DNA of 64,000 nucleotides from Marinobacterium_D sp050908845. Lineage in GTDB: Bacteria; Pseudomonadota; Gammaproteobacteria; Pseudomonadales; Balneatricaceae. Each line of letters opens with the position of its first letter. Position 1 is the stretch's first letter. A program made the translations under genes and the position numbers. The DNA lies in NCBI RefSeq assembly GCF_050908845.1, contig NZ_CP194171.1:2232001-2296000 (forward strand), in the 5' to 3' direction. Below are positions 44,805 to 51,992 of this stretch, in pieces. Below the pieces are notes generated by a model. That model was not told the DNA's origin. It searched no databases and saw nothing but the letters and a program-made list of their open reading frames with translations.

Positions 44805-45227
44805 TCAGTTCTCGATCTCGATGCGGCGCGTTTTCATCGCTTCCGGGATTTCCCGCACCAGGTCGACGTGAAGCAGTCCGTTTTCAATTGAAGCCTTGAT
44901 CACGCGGACATGGTCGGCAAGCTGGAAGCGGCGTTCAAAATTTCTCGCAGCAATGCCCTGATACAGGTACTGGTGTTCCTGTTCGTCGGGTTCTTTACGG
45001 CCGGTGATCGTCAGGTTGCCGTTTTCGGTCTGGATATCGATTTCAGCTTTGTTAAAGCCGGCGACAGCCATGGTGATACGGTACTCGTTCTCACCCAGTA
45101 ATTCGATGTTGTAGGGCGGGTATCCCGGCTGCTGTTCATTGCTGCGGTTGGCGGCATCGAGCATGGACGCCAGGCGGTCAAAGCCGATAGCGGAGCGGTA
45201 AAGTGGAGACAGGTCAAAGTTGCGCAT
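44805..45227 (-). CDS. ibpA: Small heat-shock protein, IbpA-type
   Basis: Hsp20/alpha-crystallin protein of 140 aa that binds unfolding proteins in aggregates. The N-terminus MRNFDLSPLYRSAIGFDRL is almost that of E. coli IbpA. The alpha-crystallin domain runs about 35-125 (YNIELLGENEYRITMAVAGF to GLLHVDLVREIPE), and the tail keeps the I-x-I motif (RRIEIEN). The start at 45227 gives the usual MRNF start, with GAGGA seven bases upstream inside a thermometer-like hairpin. A sigma-32-like promoter lies about 100 bases upstream. Confidence 0.96.
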   Translation of the reverse strand: MRNFDLSPLYRSAIGFDRLASMLDAANRSNEQQPGYPPYNIELLGENEYRITMAVAGFNKAEIDIQTENGNLTITGRKEPDEQEHQYLYQGIAARNFERRFQLADHVRVIKASIENGLLHVDLVREIPEAMKTRRIEIEN

Positions 45228-45230
45228 GTG

Positions 45231-45315
45231 CATATCCTCATAAAGCAATATGGTTTAAATCTGCCAGCCCTAAGGCCTGGCGGTGGCGGGGCCTCCATTG
45301 AGCGCCTCCGCCTGA
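45231..45315 (-). promoter_or_regulatory. ROSE-like RNA thermometer in the ibpA leader
   Basis: The ibpA leader has stacked hairpins. The last, 45231-45252, pairs CATATTGCT with the ribosome-site segment AGGATATG. UUGCU opposite AGGA, with a G-G mismatch, is the hallmark of ROSE elements found before ibpA-type genes. Upstream, GCCAG/CTGGC and GGCGG/CCGCC stems can form. Melting with heat would expose the ribosome site. The 5' limit is set from the predicted promoter. Confidence 0.75.
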
Positions 45316-45321
45316 TTACTT

Positions 45322-45349
45322 TTATGAGGATGCGTTGTGGGTTTTCAAT
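45322..45349 (-). promoter_or_regulatory. Sigma-32-like heat-shock promoter for ibpA
   Basis: On the minus strand ATTGAAA (45343-45349), a 13-base spacer and CCTCATAA (45322-45329) fit the RpoH consensus CTTGAAA / CCCCATNT. The implied transcript start near 45315 gives an 88-base leader holding the thermometer. Confidence 0.7.
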
Positions 45350-45369
45350 ACCGGCGTCAGAGATTTTCT

Positions 45370-45789
45370 TTATTCGTCGCGGTTCTTTTTAAAGATATCG
45401 ATATCATTGGTGATCTCAACATCGACTTTAGGCGCCGGGATCTGGAAATCATGCACGCGTTCCCAGCCTTCGGCTTCCGGGGTGCGCTCCCAGACAGTAC
45501 CTGCGTTGTAGCTCACCAGCTCTTTGAGTGAGGCATCCATCTCAACCATTTTTTCCACCGGCATCGGCACCAGGTTGACCTGTTCGTTTTCCAGAAACTC
45601 TTCCGTTTCGTAGCCCGTAAACATGCGCCATCCGGTGTCGTTCAGATGTTCTGGGACCGTTTTGTACATGAAGCGCACAGGCAGCGTCTCGTCAAACACC
45701 AGGCGTGAAACCAGCGCCAGAAAGCCGTTTTTGGTCTGATTGGTTTCGGCGTCTTCGGGTAGGGTTTGATCGACTTCTGGGCGACGCAT
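45370..45789 (-). CDS. DUF2185 domain protein (Imm33-like)
   Basis: Small acidic cytoplasmic protein of 139 aa. FLALVSRLVFDETLPVRFMYK followed by DTGWRMFTGYETEEFLENE is the DUF2185 pattern, a family also seen among predicted immunity proteins (Imm33-like). No toxin gene is adjacent, so an immunity role has no support here. It ends 20 bases before the ibpA promoter on the same strand. A ribosome site, GAGGAG, precedes ATG 45789. Confidence 0.8.
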   Translation of the reverse strand: MRRPEVDQTLPEDAETNQTKNGFLALVSRLVFDETLPVRFMYKTVPEHLNDTGWRMFTGYETEEFLENEQVNLVPMPVEKMVEMDASLKELVSYNAGTVWERTPEAEGWERVHDFQIPAPKVDVEITNDIDIFKKNRDE

Positions 45790-45863
45790 AGGTTACTCCT
45801 CATGGCGGGTTGTTTCGGGGTGGTTATTGTATCGGTTATCGCGGCTGCATCGAAGGGATTGCC

Positions 45864-45906
45864 CTAAACGAAAAAGCCCCGGCGCAGGGCCGGGGCTTTC
45901 GTTTTT
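45864..45906. terminator. Strong terminator after acnB
   Basis: AAAGCCCCGGC (45873-45883) pairs perfectly with GCCGGGGCTTT (45889-45899) around a five-base loop. Reading acnB's strand, the stem is followed by TTTTTCGTTT. A T run also flanks it on the plus side, though no gene enters from there. Confidence 0.92.
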
Positions 45907-45933
45907 TACGCTAGAAAGCGATCAACTCAGCGA

Positions 45934-48534
45934 TCAGGCTTCCTGGACGGTCGGGATGACGCTGGACGCCTTCTCGACATAGTTGTCCATCTGATCGAAG
46001 TTCAGGTAGCGGTAGATTTCGCCAGACATGCTGTCGATCTTGTTGGCGTAATCCATGTACTCCGCCGGAGTTGGCAGTTTGCCTTCCAGTGCCGCAACCG
46101 CTGCCAGCTCAGCAGACGCCAGGTAAACGTTGGCGCCGTCGCCGAGACGGTTCGGGAAGTTACGGGTGGAGGTGGAAACCACGGTGGACTTGGCAGCCAC
46201 ACGTGCCTGGTTACCCATGCACAGTGAGCAGCCCGGCATTTCCATGCGTGCGCCGGCCTTGCCGAAGATGCTGTAGTAGCCTTCGTCGGACAGCTGGGCC
46301 TGGTCCATCTTGGTCGGCGGAGCGATCCACATGCGGGTCGGGATAGACTTGCCGGAAGACTCCAGCAACTTACCGGCTGCACGGAAGTGGCCGATGTTGG
46401 TCATGCAGGAACCGATGAACACTTCGTCGATCTTGTCACCAGCCACGTCAGACAGCAGGCGGGCGTCATCCGGGTCGTTCGGTGCACACAGGATCGGCTG
46501 GTCGATTTCAGACAGGTCGATCTCGATCACTTCGGCGTATTCCGCATCAACGTCAGCACGCATCAGGCTCGGGTTCGCCAGCCACTCTTCCATGCCCTGG
46601 ATGCGGCGTTCGATGGTGCGAACGTCGCCGTAGCCTTCCGCGATCATCCACTTCAGCATGACGATGTTGGAACGCAGGTACTCAGCCACGGACTCTTCGG
46701 ACAGAGTGATGGTGCAACCGGCAGCAGAGCGTTCTGCAGAGGCATCAGACAATTCGAACGCCTGCTCGACGGTCAGGTCTTCCAGACCTTCGATCTCCAG
46801 TACGCGACCGGAGAATGCGTTCTTCTTGCCGGCCTTTTCTACGGTCAGCAGGCCCTGCTTGATACCGTAGTAGGGGATGGCGTGTACCAGATCACGCAGG
46901 GTGATGCCCGGGTTGCGCTTGCCCTTGAAGCGAACCAGAACCGATTCCGGCATATCCAGCGGCATGACGCCGGTGGCTGCAGCAAAAGCTACCAGACCTG
47001 AGCCGGCCGGGAAGGAGATGCCCAGCGGGAAGCGGGTGTGGGAGTCACCACCGGTACCCACGGTATCCGGCAGCAGCATACGGTTCAGCCAGGAGTGGAT
47101 AACACCATCGCCCGGACGCAGGGATACACCGCCACGGTTCATGATGAAGTCCGGCAGGGTGTGGTGGGTGTTAACGTCAACCGGTTTCGGGTAGGCCGCG
47201 GTGTGGCAGAATGACTGCATGGTCAGGTCGGCGGAGAAGCCGAGGCAGGCCAGGTCTTTCAGCTCGTCACGGGTCATCGGACCAGTGGTGTCCTGGGAAC
47301 CGACGGTGGTCATCTTCGGTTCGCAGTACATGCCCGGACGTACACCTTCCATGCCGCAGGCTTTACCGACCATCTTCTGTGCCAGGGTGTAGCCCTTGCC
47401 AGTATCGGCCGGCTGCTCAGGCTTGAGGAACAGGTCGGATGCGCCAAGGCCCAGTGCTTCGCGGGCTTTCTCGGTCAGGCCACGGCCGATGATCAGCGGG
47501 ATACGGCCGCCAGCGCGAACTTCGTCGAGCAGAACCTTGGTCTTCAGACCGAAGCTGCAGATGACTTCATCGGTACCGTGCTTGCAGACTTTGCCGGCAT
47601 AGGGGTAAACGTCGATGACGTCGCCCATGTGCAGGTCGTCAACCGGCATTTCGATCGGCAGAGCGCCGGCGTCTTCCATGGTGTTGTAGAAGATCGGAGC
47701 GATCTTGCCGCCGAAGCAGTAGCCGCCAGCGCGCTTGTTCGGTACGTGCGGGATGTCGTCGCCGAAGAACCAGAGCACGGAGTTGGTAGCGGACTTCCGG
47801 GAAGAGCCGGTACCAACCACGTCGCCGACGTAGGCAACCGGGAAGCCCTTGGCTTTAACTTCTTCGATCTGGGCCAGCGGGCCTTTCACGCCCGGTTCTT
47901 CCGGGTTGATGCCTTCGCGTTCCATCTTCAGCATCGCGTTGGCGTGCAGCGGGATGTCAGGGCGTGACCAGGCATCCGGAGCCGGTGACAGGTCGTCGGT
48001 GTTGGTTTCGCCCGGTACTTTGAAGACGGTAACGGTGATTTTCTCTTCCAGCTTCGGCTTGCTGGTGAACCATTCGCCATTTGCCCAGGACTCTACCACC
48101 TGCTTGGCATAGGCGTTGCCAGCGTCCATCTTTTCCTTCACATCATGGAAGGCGTCGAACATCAGCAGGGTGTGAGACAGAGCTTTGGCAGCGGTCGGAG
48201 CCAGAGACTCGTCTTCCAGTGCATCAACCAGCGGTGCGATGTTGTAACCACCGAGCATGGTGCCCAGGAGTTCAACCGCTTTGACCTTGTCGATCAGCGG
48301 GGAAGACGCTTCGCCTTTAGCGATTGCAGCCAGGAAACCGGCCTTGACGTAAGCTGCCTGGTCTACACCGGCAGGTACGCGGTTGGTCAGCAGTTCCATC
48401 AGGAACTCTTCCTCTCCCGCTGGCGGATTCTTCAGCAGCTCGACAAGCGCAGCGGCCTGTTCCGGTTCCAGCGGCTTAGGCGGCACGCCTTCAGCGGCGC
48501 GTTCTTCTACATGTTTACGGTAAGCTTCAAGCAC
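45934..48534 (-). CDS. acnB: Aconitate hydratase B
   Basis: TCA-cycle enzyme of 866 aa interconverting citrate and isocitrate. The N-terminal HEAT-like domain (LLKNPPAGEEEFLMELLTNR) and swivel domain precede the catalytic domains, the AcnB order. Cluster ligands lie in GSCMTNIGH and PGCSLCMGNQ. The start is GTG 48534, which reproduces the E. coli MLEEYRKH start (here VLEAYRKH) and has GAGGG seven bases upstream; the frame stays open nine codons further. A strong terminator follows. Confidence 0.97.
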   Translation of the reverse strand: MLEAYRKHVEERAAEGVPPKPLEPEQAAALVELLKNPPAGEEEFLMELLTNRVPAGVDQAAYVKAGFLAAIAKGEASSPLIDKVKAVELLGTMLGGYNIAPLVDALEDESLAPTAAKALSHTLLMFDAFHDVKEKMDAGNAYAKQVVESWANGEWFTSKPKLEEKITVTVFKVPGETNTDDLSPAPDAWSRPDIPLHANAMLKMEREGINPEEPGVKGPLAQIEEVKAKGFPVAYVGDVVGTGSSRKSATNSVLWFFGDDIPHVPNKRAGGYCFGGKIAPIFYNTMEDAGALPIEMPVDDLHMGDVIDVYPYAGKVCKHGTDEVICSFGLKTKVLLDEVRAGGRIPLIIGRGLTEKAREALGLGASDLFLKPEQPADTGKGYTLAQKMVGKACGMEGVRPGMYCEPKMTTVGSQDTTGPMTRDELKDLACLGFSADLTMQSFCHTAAYPKPVDVNTHHTLPDFIMNRGGVSLRPGDGVIHSWLNRMLLPDTVGTGGDSHTRFPLGISFPAGSGLVAFAAATGVMPLDMPESVLVRFKGKRNPGITLRDLVHAIPYYGIKQGLLTVEKAGKKNAFSGRVLEIEGLEDLTVEQAFELSDASAERSAAGCTITLSEESVAEYLRSNIVMLKWMIAEGYGDVRTIERRIQGMEEWLANPSLMRADVDAEYAEVIEIDLSEIDQPILCAPNDPDDARLLSDVAGDKIDEVFIGSCMTNIGHFRAAGKLLESSGKSIPTRMWIAPPTKMDQAQLSDEGYYSIFGKAGARMEMPGCSLCMGNQARVAAKSTVVSTSTRNFPNRLGDGANVYLASAELAAVAALEGKLPTPAEYMDYANKIDSMSGEIYRYLNFDQMDNYVEKASSVIPTVQEA

Positions 48535-48832
48535 GACATGGCCCTCATCTGTTGTCACCACATACAGACAGCTGTACGCCCGTTACGCGGCGTCTATACT
48601 TCTGCGTGGGTTATCGATTAGGTATCGATTAGTGTTTGGCGACGCGAATTTTATCTTAAGGGTCTGCCAAAGTTAAGTTTGTCGACAATCTTGGGCGTTA
48701 GACTTTGGCCTATTCGGGTGGCTGACATACCCTTGACCGGTATCAAGCTTATTGGTCCCCGGGGTTGCGCAGGCCTTTGAAAGACCGGTATAAATGAAGT
48801 CATACGCCCGTTCGGTTTATTGGAGTAATTCC
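48535..48832. promoter_or_regulatory. 298-base intergenic region with direct repeats and a candidate promoter
   Basis: This gap separates acnB (leftward) from the six-gene operon (rightward). It holds a 10-base tandem repeat TATCGATTAG (48612-48621 and 48623-48632, period 11), and GACCGGTAT(C/A)AA at 48735-48746 and 48783-48794 (11 of 12 identical, 48 apart). A possible operon promoter is TTGCGC (48765-48770), 18-base spacer, TATAAA (48789-48794); the second repeat copy overlaps its -10. A CCCCGGGG palindrome lies at 48757-48764. No convincing gene was found. Confidence 0.5.
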
Positions 48833-49285
48833 GTGACCATGCCACTAACGGTTGAGTCATCTTTCGTAGATGCCTCGCACCATTATCAAATAGTGCGGCA
48901 GTTAGAGCTGTTTCGCATTCAGGAAGATCCGCACCTGATCTATCGGGGTCAGGAGAACGTTATCGTCCTGCGTTACCTGCAGCGTCGAGTTGCGGCGCGG
49001 CCGAGTCAGTTACGTAACCATATTCGACGGGCTTATCTTGCAATTCAGAGCAGGGAAGTCGCGCATTTAACCGGCGCGCTTATTGACCTGATGATCATCC
49101 TCAAAGGCAAAGCGCGCTATCTGGTGGAGCGTATGCTCGATCAGTCCCGTCCCCTGCTGAAACCTGAGCATCACCAGATAATGAAAAAGGCCTGCGATAC
49201 AGGGCAAATCGACAGGCTCCGTGCGATTCCTCAAGGGGAATCGGTGCTTAGTAACGGCGGTATGCCATCAACGGCTAAGATGTAA
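48833..49285 (+). CDS. Unrecognised helical protein, first gene of the LC7/PAS operon
   Basis: Soluble protein of 150 aa with no family recognised. It is basic and helical: YLQRRVAARPSQLRNHIRRA and ALIDLMIILKGKARYLVERM look like amphipathic helices of a bundle. No signal peptide or membrane segment. The start is GTG 48833, seven bases after GGAG (48822-48825). Its stop overlaps the next start by one base (TAATG), so the two are tightly coupled. Its role may be structural or adaptor-like within the operon, but nothing in the sequence shows this. Confidence 0.75.
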   Translation: MTMPLTVESSFVDASHHYQIVRQLELFRIQEDPHLIYRGQENVIVLRYLQRRVAARPSQLRNHIRRAYLAIQSREVAHLTGALIDLMIILKGKARYLVERMLDQSRPLLKPEHHQIMKKACDTGQIDRLRAIPQGESVLSNGGMPSTAKM

Positions 49286-50400
49286 TGACTAAAACCGGTT
49301 CTATTGGGCTGATCGGTTTTGATGATCGAGAAAGGAACCAGCTGGAAGTTTTTCTTAACAGTTCCGAAAATCCTGGATTTGTTGAAAGTGACCCGACAGC
49401 GGCAGATGCCCTGTTGGTCAATCTCGGCTCGTCTGAGGACAAGGAACGTTTCCAGCGCTGGTATGCGGGCCGTCCGGACTGTCCGGTCGTGGCTGTTGTC
49501 GATGATCAGGCCGTATTGAGTGGAGCGCACCGGGTTCAGCGCCCGATGACGCTCTCGGCATTGAAAAAAGCACTGCGGGATGTGGCGAAAGAGGTTGCTG
49601 CCAGCGCCTCCGTCTCCAGCAAGGATTCAACGGCCGGCACAGGCGAGTCTTCGTCCCTGCTGAAAATGTCCCCTGAAGAGTTCAAGGCGCTTATCGAGGC
49701 TTCCGGCGTAAAACCCAAAGCGGCCAAGAAAAGGGATGCGATCTTTGATGCGGGGCGCGACGCCAACAAGGAACACCAGATCTTGCGCTGGAGCGATGCT
49801 GAGTGGCAGGGGCTCGTTCGCAGCGCCTGCGGCACCTTGCCCGACCTTGATCTATCCAACCCGGCAGACCGTAAGCGGCTCTCTTTCTCGACGGCATCCC
49901 AGGGGCGCTTTTTTGACCAGGTGAATCACGCGGTATCCCTGGGTAAAGAAAAAGGCGTGCCGGTTCAGGTGTCCGGAATTCCCGGTGAATTTATCTACTT
50001 CCCGCAAGTCGATCTTTTCAGTTACGACCTGGACCCGGATCTCCTCGTTCAGATGGCCAACAGCCGTTTTGGGCCCGGTGAGCTGTCCTGTGTCGAACTG
50101 GCGGAAAAGACGCCGGACAGGCCGACAGCGGCGCGGGAGGAACTGCTTTGGGTGCTTGCGCTGTTTACCGCAGCGGGGCGTGTTCCTGATTATCTCGATC
50201 CAGCGGCTCCCTGTATCCTGAAGGAGATGCCGGATCTTTCTCGTTTTCTGTTAACGCCTCACGCAGAACGGATCGCGCGGTCCTGGTACTCCGAGAAACA
50301 GAGTGCCACGGGGATAGCTTATTCGCTGAAAATACCGCAGCGTTATGTTTTTTCATTCATGGTCGCGGCTGATGCGGCCGGTCTGTTCGAGCGTCAATAA
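49285..50400 (+). CDS. Receiver-like protein lacking the phospho-acceptor Asp, operon gene 2
   Basis: Protein of 371 aa. Residues 1-105 follow the alternating strand-helix pattern of a response-regulator receiver (IGLIGFDDRERNQLEVFL, ADALLVNLGS, CPVVAVVDD, VQRPMTLSALKKAL), but the acceptor aspartate position reads Asn in LLVNLG. A Ser/Thr linker follows, then a central alpha/beta region (PVQVSGIPGEFIYFP) and a helical C-terminus (SATGIAYSLKIPQRYVFSFM) that could be a winged helix. A non-phosphorylated signalling scaffold is a fair reading, but no named family is recognised. The next gene starts 11 bases later. Confidence 0.7.
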   Translation: MTKTGSIGLIGFDDRERNQLEVFLNSSENPGFVESDPTAADALLVNLGSSEDKERFQRWYAGRPDCPVVAVVDDQAVLSGAHRVQRPMTLSALKKALRDVAKEVAASASVSSKDSTAGTGESSSLLKMSPEEFKALIEASGVKPKAAKKRDAIFDAGRDANKEHQILRWSDAEWQGLVRSACGTLPDLDLSNPADRKRLSFSTASQGRFFDQVNHAVSLGKEKGVPVQVSGIPGEFIYFPQVDLFSYDLDPDLLVQMANSRFGPGELSCVELAEKTPDRPTAAREELLWVLALFTAAGRVPDYLDPAAPCILKEMPDLSRFLLTPHAERIARSWYSEKQSATGIAYSLKIPQRYVFSFMVAADAAGLFERQ

Positions 50401-50411
50401 GGAGATTACGC

Positions 50412-51062
50412 ATGAGCGCTCAATCCAATAGGCCTCTCGAAGAAGGCGATGAGACGCTTTACTTTCAAGTTCTGCCGGCAGGGGCCTACTACGCTACTTT
50501 CAGCGCAGAGCCTGATGATATGCGGGCTTTACTGCTGCAGCTGTTAAGTTCTGACACGGCGGTTCCTTACATTCCGGCACTGCTTGGCAAACTTACCGGC
50601 CTCAATAATGAAGAGGCCGACAAGTTGCTGACCAATATGTGCGGGCGCAACTTCCTGGAGCTTGTGACTGAGCCACTCGAAATTGTATCCGGGGCTTTGC
50701 AGGACATTCTTCCAGACCTTATCGCTCCCCTGGGTGAGGGGAAGGTTTTGCTCGCCGATGAGCAGGGTTTCTCGCTGGCCCAGAAGGGGTTTGAGCGTGA
50801 AGAGGAGGACGCTGTTGCCGGTCTTGCCGCTGATGTCATCATGCTTTACGAGCGTCATGAGTCGTTGATTGCGAACCAGCTGGGGCTGCTGGGTTGCTCC
50901 TGGGCGTTGGTTAACGCTGTAGGGCAGAGTGATCTCGGTTTCTGGGTTTTGACCATTGGCCGGGAAAAATTCCTATTAATTATTGAAGGCATGCCGTATC
51001 TGAACCGGCAGCCTTTCGTCGACCTAACATCAGTTCTGATCCGGCGCTATCTGGATCACTAA
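50412..51062 (+). CDS. Protein with roadblock/LC7-like C-terminal half, operon gene 3
   Basis: Soluble protein of 216 aa. Residues 1-100 are helical (DDMRALLLQLLSSDTAVPYI, LTGLNNEEADKLLTNMC) and may form a small helical or winged domain. Residues 110-216 follow the roadblock pattern: KVLLADEQGFSLAQKGFE, a helix (DAVAGLAADVIMLYERH), then strands (FWVLTIGREKFLLIIEG) and a last helix. This matches, in order, the canonical LC7 protein encoded next door, but similarity is weak and by eye. AGGAGA lies before ATG 50412. Confidence 0.68.
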   Translation: MSAQSNRPLEEGDETLYFQVLPAGAYYATFSAEPDDMRALLLQLLSSDTAVPYIPALLGKLTGLNNEEADKLLTNMCGRNFLELVTEPLEIVSGALQDILPDLIAPLGEGKVLLADEQGFSLAQKGFEREEEDAVAGLAADVIMLYERHESLIANQLGLLGCSWALVNAVGQSDLGFWVLTIGREKFLLIIEGMPYLNRQPFVDLTSVLIRRYLDH

Positions 51063-51089
51063 GACCTGCAGTGGAATAAGGAGATTTTC

Positions 51090-51452
51090 ATGCGCGCGGA
51101 AGTATTGAGTTCAATCTTACGTGACCTGAATGGCACCTCTACCGAGATCGAAGCGTGTGCCGTGATTTCAACTGATGGCCTGGTAATAGATTCTCTGTTA
51201 CCGGCTGGAATGGACGAGGACCGCGTTGGCGCCATGAGTGCTGCGATTCTCTCGCTGGGCGAGCGTACGGCTCGGGAGCTGGCTCGAGGGGAGCTCGAGC
51301 AGGTGCTGGTAAAAGGTGTCGATGGTTACATTCTGATGACCCACGCAAACAGCGAATCTGTGCTGACCGTCGTTGCCAAGCCAAATGCACGTCTTGGTTT
51401 GATCTTCCTCGACGTCAAGCGTGCAGCAGAGGCGATCGGTAAGGTGCTCTGA
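51090..51452 (+). CDS. Roadblock/LC7 domain protein, operon gene 4
   Basis: Single-domain roadblock/LC7 protein of 120 aa. The order is helix (VLSSILRDLNGTSTEIEAC), strands (AVISTDGLVIDSLLPAGM), long helix (DRVGAMSAAILSLGERTARE), strands (GYILMTHANSESVLTVVAK) and C-terminal helix, the MglB-like fold. Such proteins act as regulators or partners of Ras-like GTPases such as MglA, or as scaffold dimers. No GTPase gene is present nearby. AAGGAGA precedes ATG 51090. Confidence 0.87.
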   Translation: MRAEVLSSILRDLNGTSTEIEACAVISTDGLVIDSLLPAGMDEDRVGAMSAAILSLGERTARELARGELEQVLVKGVDGYILMTHANSESVLTVVAKPNARLGLIFLDVKRAAEAIGKVL

Positions 51453-51520
51453 TCCGATAGCAGGTCGCCGGCAGCGGGTGATGAGCGATCTCCGTTGCTG
51501 GCTGTTTAAGGAGTCGCTAG

Positions 51521-51982
51521 ATGTCAGAAAAGGATACCGGGTCGGTTGCCGAAGTACTGATCAAATACTACGACGGCAGTGAGAGGCTCACTGACATAGT
51601 GGATGAGGAAGTGCCTTATCCCGAGGGTAAGCTGATCGTCTCGCGTACTGACCCCAAGGGTATTATTACCCATGTGAACCAGGCGTTTATCGATATGTCG
51701 GCTTACACGCGTGAAGAACTCGTAGGCGCCAACCATAACATCCTGCGCCATCCCGATATGCCGGCCGTTGCCTTCAAGGGGCTCTGGGATACGGTGGAGA
51801 GCGGTGAGAAGTGGCAGGGCTACGTCAAGAATCTGCGTAAGGACGGCAAGTATTACTGGGTAAAGGCGACCGTTATTCCGAATATCCGTCAGGGCAAGCT
51901 TGTTGGGTATACCTCGGTGCGTCGCAAACCCTCCCGCAGCAAAATTCGTGAGAGCGAAGAACTGTACGCCACGTTGCAGTAA
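51521..51982 (+). CDS. Free-standing Aer-type PAS protein, likely FAD-binding, operon gene 5
   Basis: Protein of 153 aa with one PAS domain (about 32-135) and nothing else. It aligns without gaps to the PAS domain of the E. coli aerotaxis receptor Aer at an offset of 19: Asn53, Arg76, His77, Asp79, Phe85 and Trp98 match Aer Asn34, Arg57, His58, Asp60, Phe66 and Trp79, which include its FAD-pocket residues. HNILRHPDMP, KWQGYVKNLRKDGKYYWVKA and VGYTSVRRKP are shared signatures. There is no HAMP, methyl-accepting or kinase domain, so it must signal through partners. AAGGAG is upstream. Confidence 0.88.
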   Translation: MSEKDTGSVAEVLIKYYDGSERLTDIVDEEVPYPEGKLIVSRTDPKGIITHVNQAFIDMSAYTREELVGANHNILRHPDMPAVAFKGLWDTVESGEKWQGYVKNLRKDGKYYWVKATVIPNIRQGKLVGYTSVRRKPSRSKIRESEELYATLQ

Positions 51983-51992
51983 GGAGCAGGGA

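Noticed and set aside
45370..45789. DUF2185/Imm33-like gene considered as part of a toxin-immunity pair
   Set aside because: No toxin or polymorphic toxin gene flanks it; neighbours are ibpA and acnB.
48612..48632. Tandem TATCGATTAG repeat considered as an attachment or CRISPR-like repeat
   Set aside because: Only two copies with one base between them, and no integrase, cas genes or spacers nearby.
48651..48860. 69-codon open frame on the minus strand upstream of acnB
   Set aside because: No good ribosome site, composition unlike the neighbours, and it overlaps the start and promoter of the six-gene operon.
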